Shown one piece after another: positions 34,122 through 42,044 of a DNA stretch of 64,000 bases; positions within the stretch are counted from its first letter, which is position 1; every line of letters begins with the position of its first letter. The notes below the pieces were generated by a model, which was not told the DNA's origin, searched no databases, and saw only the letters and a program-made list of their open reading frames with translations. The DNA is from Sandaracinaceae bacterium (GTDB lineage: Bacteria > Myxococcota_A > Polyangia > Polyangiales > Sandaracinaceae), in assembly GCA_020633195.1 (NCBI GenBank), contig JACKEC010000016.1, positions 558,001-622,000 on the forward strand, written 5' to 3'. The position numbers were made by a program, and so were the translations under genes.

Positions 34122-34885
34122 TCGTCGTAGAACATGGGCGGGCGTTTGCGGATGAAGCGCAGGATCAGGTCGCGCGACTCCGCGGTCAGGCCGTCGAAGC
34201 CGATGCCCATCCCGGGCTCCGAGTCGGACGTCATGTCCATTGGATCGCGCACGAAGCGCACGTGCCCGTTCACCTCGGTGGAGAGGTTGCCGGGCAGGGT
34301 GATCAGCATCCGGACCGCGGTGCCCTTGGGCAGGATGTTGTAGGTCGCGCAGAAGACGCCGCCCTGCGAGATCTCGCCCGAGAAGCCGACGTAGAAGTTC
34401 GACTCGGTGGTGGCGCCGAGGTTCGCCTCGAAGCGCTCACGGGCGATGCCGTCGTCGAGGGTCGTCGCGGGGACCGGCGGGGCCGCCGGGCGCGACAGAG
34501 GAATGGGCGCGGGGCCGGCGTTCGGGATCGCCGCGGGGGGCGGCGCCGAGGGGGCGCGCGACGGCACCGTCGTCAGCGGGAAGAGCACGCTCATCGCCTT
34601 GGCGATGGTCTCGGTCGCGGTCTGGATCCCGCCGTGCTGGCCGCGCACGTCCTGCAGGAGGGCCAGCGTCTGGCTGAGCGAGCCGAGCGCGTTCTTCACG
34701 CTCGCCTTGCCGTCGAGCTCGCTCGACGCCCGCTCCGCCTCGAACAGCGCCCCGACCGCCTTCGCGATGTTCTGCGCCACCGCGAGCACGTCCGGGGGGA
34801 TGTTGGGGTCTTCTTGGAGCGCGGCGAGCGCTCGCCCCAGGCTCTCTCGCGCTTCTTTCGCCTTGATGGCGCCCGAGTAGCTCAT
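34118..34885 (-). CDS. PilZ-domain protein (TIGR02266-like), second of a pair
   Basis: A 255-aa paralogue with the same plan: a helical N-terminal half (SYSGAIKAKEARESLGRALA), a Pro/Ala linker (about 115-145), then a PilZ domain (SNFYVGFSGEISQGGVFCAT; VNGHVRFVRDPMDMTSDSEP) ending IRKRPPMFYDE, like the FLKDRPPFRYGD end of its neighbour. It is transcribed before the other PilZ gene in the same operon, 2 nt after a GNAT gene. It may act in motility or development control, as such proteins do in myxobacteria. Confidence 0.85.
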   Translation of the reverse strand: MSYSGAIKAKEARESLGRALAALQEDPNIPPDVLAVAQNIAKAVGALFEAERASSELDGKASVKNALGSLSQTLALLQDVRGQHGGIQTATETIAKAMSVLFPLTTVPSRAPSAPPPAAIPNAGPAPIPLSRPAAPPVPATTLDDGIARERFEANLGATTESNFYVGFSGEISQGGVFCATYNILPKGTAVRMLITLPGNLSTEVNGHVRFVRDPMDMTSDSEPGMGIGFDGLTAESRDLILRFIRKRPPMFYDE

Positions 34886-34887
34886 CG

Positions 34888-35325
34888 TCAAAGGTCCTTG
34901 GTGAATACCACGCGCGACCGACCCCGGCCGGCGTAGTCGGCCTCCTCGCGCACCGCGAAGCCGAGGGCCTCGTGGAAGCGCGCGGAGCCCTCGTTGCCCA
35001 CGGTGGTGATCGCCTTCAGCGCCGCCGCGCCCGCGGCCTGAGCCCGCTCGCTGAAGCGAGTGTAGAGCTCCTTGCCCACGCCGAGCCGCCGGTGCTCGGG
35101 GTGGATGCCCACGAGGTGGATGTACGCGACGCGCGGCTCCTCTTCGGTGATGAAGCCGAGCAGGAAGCCGACGACCTCGCCGTCGTCCTCGGCGATCAGC
35201 GCGTGCGACCCGAGCTCGTAGAAGAACACGGGGTGCGCGCGCTCGCTCGACGGACCGCCCCACCACCGGTCCAGGACGGACACGATGTAGTCGAAGTCGC
35301 TCTTGGTGATCCCGCGGATGAGCAT
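34888..35325 (-). CDS. GNAT family N-acetyltransferase
   Basis: A 145-aa acetyltransferase. It starts MLIRGITKSDFDYIVSVLDR and contains the acetyl-CoA motif A region VAYIHLVGIHPEHRRLGVGK and the motif B region GNEGSARFHEALGF. The V-x-P-x-x-R-x-x-G-x-G-k consensus is fully present (HPEHRRLGVGKEL). The substrate is unknown; similarity is to RimI-like or small-molecule acetylases. The start codon at 35325 is chosen since the longer frame runs into a non-coding spacer. It is first in an operon with two PilZ genes. Confidence 0.9.
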   Translation of the reverse strand: MLIRGITKSDFDYIVSVLDRWWGGPSSERAHPVFFYELGSHALIAEDDGEVVGFLLGFITEEEPRVAYIHLVGIHPEHRRLGVGKELYTRFSERAQAAGAAALKAITTVGNEGSARFHEALGFAVREEADYAGRGRSRVVFTKDL

Positions 35326-35415
35326 CGGCACTCGAAGAGGGCGGCACGATATCACTAACCGCCGCGGTTGGCGGGGCCGTGATGCATCTCCCTTTTCCCC
35401 CACTTCGGGGCGGGG

Positions 35416-36282
35416 TCAACCCGGTCGGGGATCCTCGCCCAGGACGACGTTGTCGATGAGCCGGGTCTTGCCCAGATGCGCCGCTCCGGCGAGGAGGACC
35501 CGGGACGGGAGCGGCAGGTCGAGCGGGCCGAGGTGGTCGGGATCCGCGAGCGCGACGTAGTCGATCCGATCGAAGCCCGCCTCGACCGGGGCGCTCGCGA
35601 TCGCGAGGAGCCGGCCCGGGTCGCGCTCCCCCGCCTCGAAGGCGTCCCACGCCGCGCGCAGGCCCGTCACGAGACCGAGCGCCCGCGCGCGCTCCTCGGC
35701 CGACAGGTAGACGTTGCGCGAGCTGAGCGCGAGCCCGTCGGCCTCGCGCACGATGGGGGCGCCGACGACCTCGATGGGCATGTCGAGGTCACGCACCATC
35801 CGGGCGAGGGTCCGCCACTGCTGGTAGTCCTTGCGCCCGAAGACCGCGACGCACGGGCCCGCGAGGTTCAGGAGCTTGGCCACGACCGTGGTGACGCCCT
35901 GGAAGTGGCCGGGTCGGTGCACCCCCTCGAGGGGGCCGGTGACGTCCGCGACGGTCACGTGGGTGGAGAAGCCGGGCGCGTACATCGCTCCGTCCTTGGG
36001 CGCGAAGACGAGGTCGACGCCCGCGGCGCGGCAGCGCTCGAGGTCGGCGTCCAGCGTGCGCGGGTAGCGGTCGAGGTCGTCGGTCGGCGCGAACTGCAGC
36101 GGGTTGACGAAGATCGTCAGCGCGACGTGCTCGGCGCCGCGCTGCCGGGCCACGTCCACGAGGCTCACGTGGCCGGTGTGCAGGGCGCCCATCGTCGGCA
36201 CCAGGCCGACCCGGCGGCCGGACGCGCGCGCGGCGTCACAGGCCGCGCGCAGGGCGGCCGGCTCGTCGACCAGGACCGTCAC
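35416..36282 (-). CDS. panC: Pantothenate synthetase
   Basis: A 288-aa enzyme that joins pantoate and beta-alanine with ATP in vitamin B5/CoA synthesis. Characteristic motifs: VGLVPTMGALHTGHVSLVD (HxGH nucleotide site), TIFVNPLQFAPTDDLDRYPR, GRKDYQQWRTLARMV and the KMSKS-like SSRNVYLS. Length is normal. The GTG start lies 3 nt after the panB stop, so panB-panC form an operon. Confidence 0.96.
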   Translation of the reverse strand: MTVLVDEPAALRAACDAARASGRRVGLVPTMGALHTGHVSLVDVARQRGAEHVALTIFVNPLQFAPTDDLDRYPRTLDADLERCRAAGVDLVFAPKDGAMYAPGFSTHVTVADVTGPLEGVHRPGHFQGVTTVVAKLLNLAGPCVAVFGRKDYQQWRTLARMVRDLDMPIEVVGAPIVREADGLALSSRNVYLSAEERARALGLVTGLRAAWDAFEAGERDPGRLLAIASAPVEAGFDRIDYVALADPDHLGPLDLPLPSRVLLAGAAHLGKTRLIDNVVLGEDPRPG

Positions 36283-36285
36283 CGA

Positions 36286-37215
36286 TCACTCGACCGGGCC
36301 GTACACCGGGCGGAGCTGGACCACGTTGGCGGTGTCGCCGGCGACCATCGCGGCCGGCGCGGCGCTCGGGCGCGCGGCGCCCACGCCGAAGGAGTGCGCG
36401 GCGTCCGGGAACGCGCCGCTCTGGACCTCGTCCGCGTAGCGACGCGCGGCGGCCACGCCCTCGTCGAACATCTCGGCGTAGCGCTTCACGAACTTCGGCT
36501 TGAGGTCCGGGGTGAGGCCGAGCAGGTCGTAGCAGACGAGCACCTGGCCGTCGCAGTCGACGCCAGCGCCGATCCCGATGGTCGGGATCTCCAGGGTCTC
36601 GGAGATGCGCGCCGCGAGCGGGGCCGGGATGCCCTCGAGCACGATCGCGAAGGCGCCCGCCTCCTGCACGTAGAGCGCGTCGTCGAGGATGCGCGCGGCC
36701 TGCTCCTCGCTCTTGCCCTGGACGCGGAAGCCGCCCATCGCGTGCACGCTCTGCGGCGTCAGCCCCACGTGGCCCATGACGGGGATCCCCGCCGCCACGA
36801 TGCGCTCGATGGTCGGCGCGACCGAGCGGCCGCCCTCGAGCTTCACCGCGTGCGCGCCGCCCTCGGAGAGGAACCGGCCGGCGTTGACGAGCGCGTCGCG
36901 TCCGTCGACCTGGTAGCTCATGAACGGCATGTCGCCGACGATCAGCGGCGTGGTGCACCCGCGCGCGACGGCGCGGCAGTGGTAGATGATCTCGTCGACG
37001 GTGACGGGCAGCGTCGAGTCCTGCCCCTGGATCACCATCCCGAGCGAGTCGCCGACGAGCAGGATGTCGATCCCCGCCTCGTCGAACATCCGGGCGAACG
37101 TGGCGTCGTACGCCGTGAGCATCGTGATGCGTTGGCCCCGCTCCTTCATCGTCTGGAGCTTGGGCACGGTCACACGGGCGCGCGGCTTGGGCGCCCCGTC
37201 ACGGGAGGTGGTCAT
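36286..37215 (-). CDS. panB: 3-methyl-2-oxobutanoate hydroxymethyltransferase
   Basis: A 309-aa enzyme that makes ketopantoate from alpha-ketoisovalerate and methylene-tetrahydrofolate. Seen: ITMLTAYDATFARMFDEAGI, LLVGDSLGMVIQGQDSTLPV, VKLEGGRSVAPTIERIVAAG and GHVGLTPQSVHAMGGFRVQG, all hallmarks of PanB. A C-terminal extension of about 35 residues (ARPSAAPAAMVAGDTANVVQ) is longer than in most homologues. The ATG at 37215 agrees with the family start. It is first in the pan operon. Confidence 0.96.
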   Translation of the reverse strand: MTTSRDGAPKPRARVTVPKLQTMKERGQRITMLTAYDATFARMFDEAGIDILLVGDSLGMVIQGQDSTLPVTVDEIIYHCRAVARGCTTPLIVGDMPFMSYQVDGRDALVNAGRFLSEGGAHAVKLEGGRSVAPTIERIVAAGIPVMGHVGLTPQSVHAMGGFRVQGKSEEQAARILDDALYVQEAGAFAIVLEGIPAPLAARISETLEIPTIGIGAGVDCDGQVLVCYDLLGLTPDLKPKFVKRYAEMFDEGVAAARRYADEVQSGAFPDAAHSFGVGAARPSAAPAAMVAGDTANVVQLRPVYGPVE

Positions 37216-37311
37216 GCTCGATCCGTCGCTTCGTAGGGTCGCGGCCAGGTCCACTCCGGGTCCGCGCCCTCTCGGCAACCGACGTATAGCACCGGATCGC
37301 CCGCCGCGCGA

Positions 37312-37698
37312 TCAGGGCGATTTTCGCTTCCGGCCCTCGCGCCGCGCTCGGAGCAGGAGGGTGGTCACGCCGCCGGGCAGCGCGAGGCCGACCACGGCCC
37401 AGCGCGACCACACCTCGCGAGCCACGTCGGCCCGGGTCGCGTCGTCGAGCGCGAACCAGGTCAGCGGCACAGTGGTGACCAGGTAGCCCCCCGCGAAGCC
37501 GACCGCGAGCCGGAGCAGCGACGTGAGCTGCTCCCCGTCGTCGTCCTCCATCCAGGCGCCGATCGAGAGCACGAGGACGGTGGCGGGGAACGCCAGGGTC
37601 GCGCCCCAGCCGAGCGCATAGGCTCCGAGCGCCAGGGCGAGCGCCACCCCCCCGCCCACGCCGAGCGCGAAGGCCAAGGGGCCGAGTCGAGCGGTCAC
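37312..37698 (-). CDS. Small hypothetical membrane protein (128 aa)
   Basis: A 128-aa protein with four probable membrane helices (PLAFALGVGGGVALALALGA; GATLAFPATVLVLSIGAWM; LRLAVGFAGGYLVTTVPLTW; WAVVGLALPGGVTTLLLRA) and a basic end RREGRKRKSP. No family is recognised. The start is GTG at 37698. It diverges from the Hsp70 gene and is 96 nt before panB on the same strand. Confidence 0.65.
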   Translation of the reverse strand: MTARLGPLAFALGVGGGVALALALGAYALGWGATLAFPATVLVLSIGAWMEDDDGEQLTSLLRLAVGFAGGYLVTTVPLTWFALDDATRADVAREVWSRWAVVGLALPGGVTTLLLRARREGRKRKSP

Positions 37699-37781
37699 GT
37701 GGCCCTCGTCGGCATGACGGGCGAGGGTACCTCGGCTCGGGCGCGCGCGTGCAGGGTCTCGGGGCTGCTACGCTCCGTGCG

Positions 37782-39281
37782 ATGCGCATCGGGATCGACT
37801 TCGGCACGACCCGGACCGTGGTCGCCTCGGCCGACGGAGGGCGCTACCCGGTCGCCGCCTTCGAAGGCGCGGAGGGCTTCCACAGCTGGGTGCCCACGAT
37901 GGCCGCGCTCGACGAGGGCCGGTGGGTCTACGGCGAGCGCGCCGCGGAGCTGCTCCAGCGCGGCGGTCCGGGGGTGCGCTCGATCAAGCGGGCGCTGGGC
38001 GCGCTGGCGCCGGAGCAGCCGGTGCCGGGCTTCGACGTCACCGCGCTCGAGCTCGCGACGGGGTTCCTCGCCGAGCTGCGCGAGGCCCTCGTCGAGCGCA
38101 GCAACCTCGAGCTCGCGGCGGGTGAGCCGCTCGAGGCGATGATCGCGGTCCCCGCGAACTCGAGCAGCCGGCAGCGCTTCCTCACCCTCGAGGCCGCGCG
38201 CCGGGCGGGGTTCGAGGTGGTGGGGATGATCAACGAGCCGAGCGCGGCGGCGGTGGAGTTCGCGTTCCGCAGCGCGCTGAGCCCGCGCAGCCCGAAGCGC
38301 TACGTCGTCGTCTACGACCTCGGCGGCGGCACGTTCGACACGTCCGCGGTGAGCCTCGATGGGCGGCGCTTCGATCTGCTCGCGTCGGAGGGCATCGCGC
38401 GGCTCGGCGGCGACGACGTCGACTCCATCCTTCTCGACGCGTGGGAGGCCGAGCGCGGCGAGCCCGTCGGGGAGGCGCTGCGCATCGCGGCCCTCGAGGT
38501 CTGCCGCCGGGCCAAGGAGGGCCTCACCGCGCAGAGCCGCCGGCTGCTCCTCGATCCCCCGGCCGAGCTGGGGCTCGAGCCCTGCGTCCTCGACGTGGGC
38601 GCCGTCTACGACGCGTGCGACGCGCTCGTGGAGCCGACCCTCGCGCTGCTCGACGACGTGTTCGCGGCGCTCCCCGCGGATCTGGACCCGGAGGACGCGC
38701 GGCAGCTCGGCGCGGTGTACCTCGTCGGCGGCGGGGTCGCGTTCCCCGCGGTCCAGCGCGCGCTGCGCAAGCGCCACGGCCGCAAGGTGATGCTCGCCCC
38801 CGAGAGCCACGCGGCGACCGCGGTGGGCCTCGCGGTCGCCGCCGACCCGGACGCGGGCGTGCTCGTCCGCGAGGCGACGACCCGCTACTTCGGGGTATGG
38901 CGCGAGGGGGAGGGCGGCCGCGAGACGGTCTTCGATCCGATCCTGCGCAAGGACCAGATGGGCGCGGAGGGGAGCCCGCTCGTGATCCAGCGCGCCTACC
39001 ACCCGGCGCACTCGGTCGGCCACCTGCGCTTCGTCGAGTGCACGCGCCTCGACGCGGAGGGCCGGCCGAGCGGCGACCTCGCGCCCTTCGGCGAGCTCCG
39101 CTTCCCCTACGACCCGGCGCTTCGCGAGCGCGGGGACCTCGCGGCGGTGCCGGTGCAGCGGCGGCCCGACCTCGGCGACCAGATCATCGTGGAGCGCTAC
39201 TCGTACACCGCGGACGGGCGGATCGAGGTCCAGATCGAGAACCGCACGCACGCCTACCGGCGCGAGCTCGTGTTGCGTTAG
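37782..39281 (+). CDS. Hsp70-family (DnaK-like) protein
   Basis: A 499-aa Hsp70-like ATPase, shorter than DnaK (about 640). The nucleotide-binding domain is complete: MRIGIDFGTTRTVVASADGG, the second phosphate motif VVVYDLGGGTFDTSAVSLDG, and the adenosine motif AVYLVGGGVAFPAVQRAL. The substrate-binding part is short and diverged (about residues 370-499). Such compact Hsp70s are common beside TPR proteins and may be specialised chaperones. The last codons read RRELVLR and the stop TAG is created by the edge of repeat A2. Confidence 0.9.
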   Translation: MRIGIDFGTTRTVVASADGGRYPVAAFEGAEGFHSWVPTMAALDEGRWVYGERAAELLQRGGPGVRSIKRALGALAPEQPVPGFDVTALELATGFLAELREALVERSNLELAAGEPLEAMIAVPANSSSRQRFLTLEAARRAGFEVVGMINEPSAAAVEFAFRSALSPRSPKRYVVVYDLGGGTFDTSAVSLDGRRFDLLASEGIARLGGDDVDSILLDAWEAERGEPVGEALRIAALEVCRRAKEGLTAQSRRLLLDPPAELGLEPCVLDVGAVYDACDALVEPTLALLDDVFAALPADLDPEDARQLGAVYLVGGGVAFPAVQRALRKRHGRKVMLAPESHAATAVGLAVAADPDAGVLVREATTRYFGVWREGEGGRETVFDPILRKDQMGAEGSPLVIQRAYHPAHSVGHLRFVECTRLDAEGRPSGDLAPFGELRFPYDPALRERGDLAAVPVQRRPDLGDQIIVERYSYTADGRIEVQIENRTHAYRRELVLR

Positions 39282-39509
39282 CAGGCTGCTGAAATGGGCC
39301 CGAAGGGACCGTTTCGGAGCCTGCTCCGTGCCCGTGCCCTTGCCCGTGCCCGTGCCCGTGCCCGCCCGTGACCCGTGAGCGTTCCCCGTGCCCGAGATCA
39401 CGCGCCCTCTGCGGGAACGGTTGACGGGAACGGTCCGGGCACGGGCACGGGCACGGGCATGCGCGCTTCGCGCGCGGCACGGAAGCAGGCTGCTTTTCAG
39501 CAGCCTGCT
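39280..39509 (-). repeat. Repeat family A, copy A2 (230 bp)
   Basis: A nearly identical copy of A1 (10952-11170) in the opposite orientation. Apart from a few bases, it differs by two extra GGGCAC-type hexamers, explaining 230 versus 219 bp. The left edge creates the TAG stop of the Hsp70 gene; the right edge is 4 nt from the stop of the TPR gene. It fills the whole space between two convergent genes. Confidence 0.93.
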
Positions 39510-39513
39510 CGGG

Positions 39514-40785
39514 CTACTCGAGCTCGGAGAGCTGGGCCTCGATCGCGGCGTGCGTCTCCTCGTCGTCCTCGGCGAGGGCGAGCGCGCGGGTCAGCATCCG
39601 GCGCGCTTCGTCGTCGAGCTCGAGCTCGAGCAGGAGCCGCGCCGCCTCCCGGTGGTAGGTCAGGTGGTTGGCCGTGTCGGTCCCCGACGCGAGCGTCCTG
39701 TAGATGTCGGCGGCCTTGAGGAGCTCGCCCTCGGCCTCGTGGATCTCCGCCCGCGCGATCGCCGTCGCGGGCGGGTAGTCGAGGGGGCGGTCGTGGCGGC
39801 GGAGGCTCACGAAGAACGCGATCACCTGATCGAGGTACGCGGCCGCGCGCTCCGGGTTCTCGGCGGCGGCGTGCGCGAGCCCGAGCTGCTCGAGGTAGCG
39901 CCAGTCCGGGCGCTCCTCGTCGAGCAGGACCACGCCGGCCTCGAGCACGTCCGCGGCCTCCTGCGCGTGCTCCTTGTCGAGGAGGAAGCGGCCCATCATC
40001 AGGAAGGCGCCCGGCTCCTCCGGGAACGCCTCCATCGCCGCCTCGAGCGCCTCGATCGCGCCGTCCTCGTCGTCGGCGCGCTCGCGCAGCGCCGCGATGT
40101 TCGCGAGCGCCGCGAGCCGCGCCGCGCCGCCCTCGTCCTTGGGCAGCTCCTCGAGGAACGTGCGCAGCGCCTCCTCGGCGGGCTCCCAGTCCTCGACCAT
40201 CATCCGAGCGCGGCCGATCTCCAGCCACAGGTACGTCGAGTCCTCGTACTCGTCGGCGATCGCTTCGAGCGCGACGCGCGCCTTCTCCCCCTCGCCGTCG
40301 TGCAGGGCGAGGATCGCGTCGCGGAACGCGTCGCCGTACTCGTCGTACTCCTCGACCTGCTCGTCCTCCCAGTTGCCCGCGAGGAGCGCCCAGCGATCCT
40401 CGTCGCTCATCTCGTCGGGCAGCTCGGCCTGCGAGCGCTTGGCGTCCTCCTGCTCGAGGGTCTCGAGCCGGCGCCGCGCCTCGTTCCGCACCGCGTCCGA
40501 CGCGGCGAGCTCGATCGCGTTCTGGAATTCGGCCTCCGCGAGATCGACGGCGCCGTTGCCCAACAGCTCCTCGGCCTCGGCCATGCGGGCGCGCGCGAGC
40601 TCGTCGAGGCACGCGTCGATCTTCGCCTGTGCCTCCGCGCGCTCGCCGTCGCTCTTCGCGAGGTCGTGGGCGCGCTCGTAGGCCGCGCGGGCCTCCGCGT
40701 GACGCGCTTCGCCGAAGCGCGCGTGGCCCTCGGTCATCTCGTCGGCGAACGAGGCGCCGCCGAAGAGCTTCTTGAAAAAGGACAT
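39514..40785 (-). CDS. TPR-containing protein (423 aa)
   Basis: A 423-aa acidic, all-helical soluble protein, starting MSFFKKLFGGASFADEMTEG. Several TPR-like repeats are visible: ARFGEARHAEARAAYERAHD, GAVDLAEAEFQNAIELAASD, GAIEALEAAMEAFPEEPGAF and AARLLLELELDDEARRMLTR. Such scaffolds assemble protein complexes. It follows the 367-aa repeat protein by 7 nt and converges with the Hsp70 gene, from which it is separated by repeat A2; an Hsp70-TPR partnership is possible. Confidence 0.8.
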   Translation of the reverse strand: MSFFKKLFGGASFADEMTEGHARFGEARHAEARAAYERAHDLAKSDGERAEAQAKIDACLDELARARMAEAEELLGNGAVDLAEAEFQNAIELAASDAVRNEARRRLETLEQEDAKRSQAELPDEMSDEDRWALLAGNWEDEQVEEYDEYGDAFRDAILALHDGEGEKARVALEAIADEYEDSTYLWLEIGRARMMVEDWEPAEEALRTFLEELPKDEGGAARLAALANIAALRERADDEDGAIEALEAAMEAFPEEPGAFLMMGRFLLDKEHAQEAADVLEAGVVLLDEERPDWRYLEQLGLAHAAAENPERAAAYLDQVIAFFVSLRRHDRPLDYPPATAIARAEIHEAEGELLKAADIYRTLASGTDTANHLTYHREAARLLLELELDDEARRMLTRALALAEDDEETHAAIEAQLSELE

Positions 40786-40792
40786 GTCGCCT

Positions 40793-41896
40793 CTACTTGT
40801 CGCGCTTGGTCACGCGGTTTCGGGCCGCCGCGCGCAACCCGGCGGGGACGTTCTTGGAGCGCGCCAGGGTCCGCAGATCGTTGGCGCGCAGGTGGCTGAG
40901 GAAGTTCATCGAGACGCCCATCGGCGTCTTGGGGTTGAACACCAGGTTCTTCTTGAGCTCGTAGTTGCCGAGCCAGTCGCGACGGTTGCCGATGTAGCGG
41001 AGGATGTCGTCCGAGATCTGCTTGCTCGCGGCCATGCGCGCCGCCTCGACGTCCTTGGTGGCCGGCGACGTCACCGCCGCCATCGACACGAGCTTGTTGG
41101 AGTCGCGCACGAGCAGCGCGCGCGCCGCGGCGTCCCCGATCAGCGCGAGCCGCACCTTCTCGGCGATGCTCATCTCGCCGATCCGGAACGCGAGCGGGCG
41201 GTGCTTCTCGCGGATCTCCTCGGTGCCGTCGACCCGATCGGTCTCGATCGCGTCCTCGTCGTCGTCCGCCGCGAGCGCCTCGAAGAACATCGCGTCGCTC
41301 GGGAGCTCCTCCTCGGGCGTCTCCTCGATGATGAGCTGCCCCTGGATCGCCTCGACGTGCGCCGCGAAGGTGGCGACGCCGGTCAGCTCGACGCCGTTGC
41401 GCGCCGCGAGCTCGACGAGCCGGTCGACCGTGCTCATCCGGGTGCTTCGGTTCTTGTAGAGCGCCTCGATGATCTCGGGGTGTTCGAGGAGGCGGACCTG
41501 GTCGGTCGCGATGCGCTCGGCGGTGTGGACGTCGCACTGCTTGGCGATCTTCGCGACGGTCGCGTGGGGCGTCGCCCGGTTGGCCGCGAGCTCCTCGAGG
41601 AGCGACTGCTCCTTCTGGACGTAGCGGAGGAGCCCGTCGAGGATCTCGGGGTGGAGCGGCGCCGTCACCGCCGGCCGGAGCACCTCGTCCGGGAGGCCCC
41701 GGAGGGTCCCGTCGGCGGCCGACCGCACGCCCTCGTCCGAGTCCGCCGAGAGCTGAACCAGCAGGGTGACCAGGTCGGTGCCCTTGACCGGGACGAGCCC
41801 CTTGGCCGCCATCGTCCGGGCCGGTGTCGGGGCGGCCGGGTCCCCGAAGCGACGGATCTTCTCGGGGAGCTCTTCTTTGGGGAGGGGTAGCGACAT
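40793..41896 (-). CDS. Conserved-looking helical repeat protein (367 aa)
   Basis: A 367-aa soluble protein of helical repeats (ADSDEGVRSAADGTLRGLPD; LLEHPEIIEALYKNRSTRMS; DAAARALLVRDSNKLVSMAA), with HEAT-like spacing, and an acidic segment near 200-225 (EETPEEELPSDAMFFEALAA). The C-terminal end is basic (RAAARNRVTKRDK). The repeated idea of short helices each ending in a small-residue turn suggests an alpha-solenoid scaffold. It forms a two-gene operon with the TPR protein. Confidence 0.65.
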   Translation of the reverse strand: MSLPLPKEELPEKIRRFGDPAAPTPARTMAAKGLVPVKGTDLVTLLVQLSADSDEGVRSAADGTLRGLPDEVLRPAVTAPLHPEILDGLLRYVQKEQSLLEELAANRATPHATVAKIAKQCDVHTAERIATDQVRLLEHPEIIEALYKNRSTRMSTVDRLVELAARNGVELTGVATFAAHVEAIQGQLIIEETPEEELPSDAMFFEALAADDDEDAIETDRVDGTEEIREKHRPLAFRIGEMSIAEKVRLALIGDAAARALLVRDSNKLVSMAAVTSPATKDVEAARMAASKQISDDILRYIGNRRDWLGNYELKKNLVFNPKTPMGVSMNFLSHLRANDLRTLARSKNVPAGLRAAARNRVTKRDK

Positions 41897-42044
41897 GGCG
41901 ACGAACCGCTCTCAGCTATCCGAGTGGGAGGTGCCGCGTCAACACCTGCGTCCCTGGACACGCCCCGTGGGACGCGGTACGGCAGAATGTCATAGTGGCG
42001 AATGGCGGGACGCTCGCGTGCGCCGCCCGGGGGAACGAGGCTCG

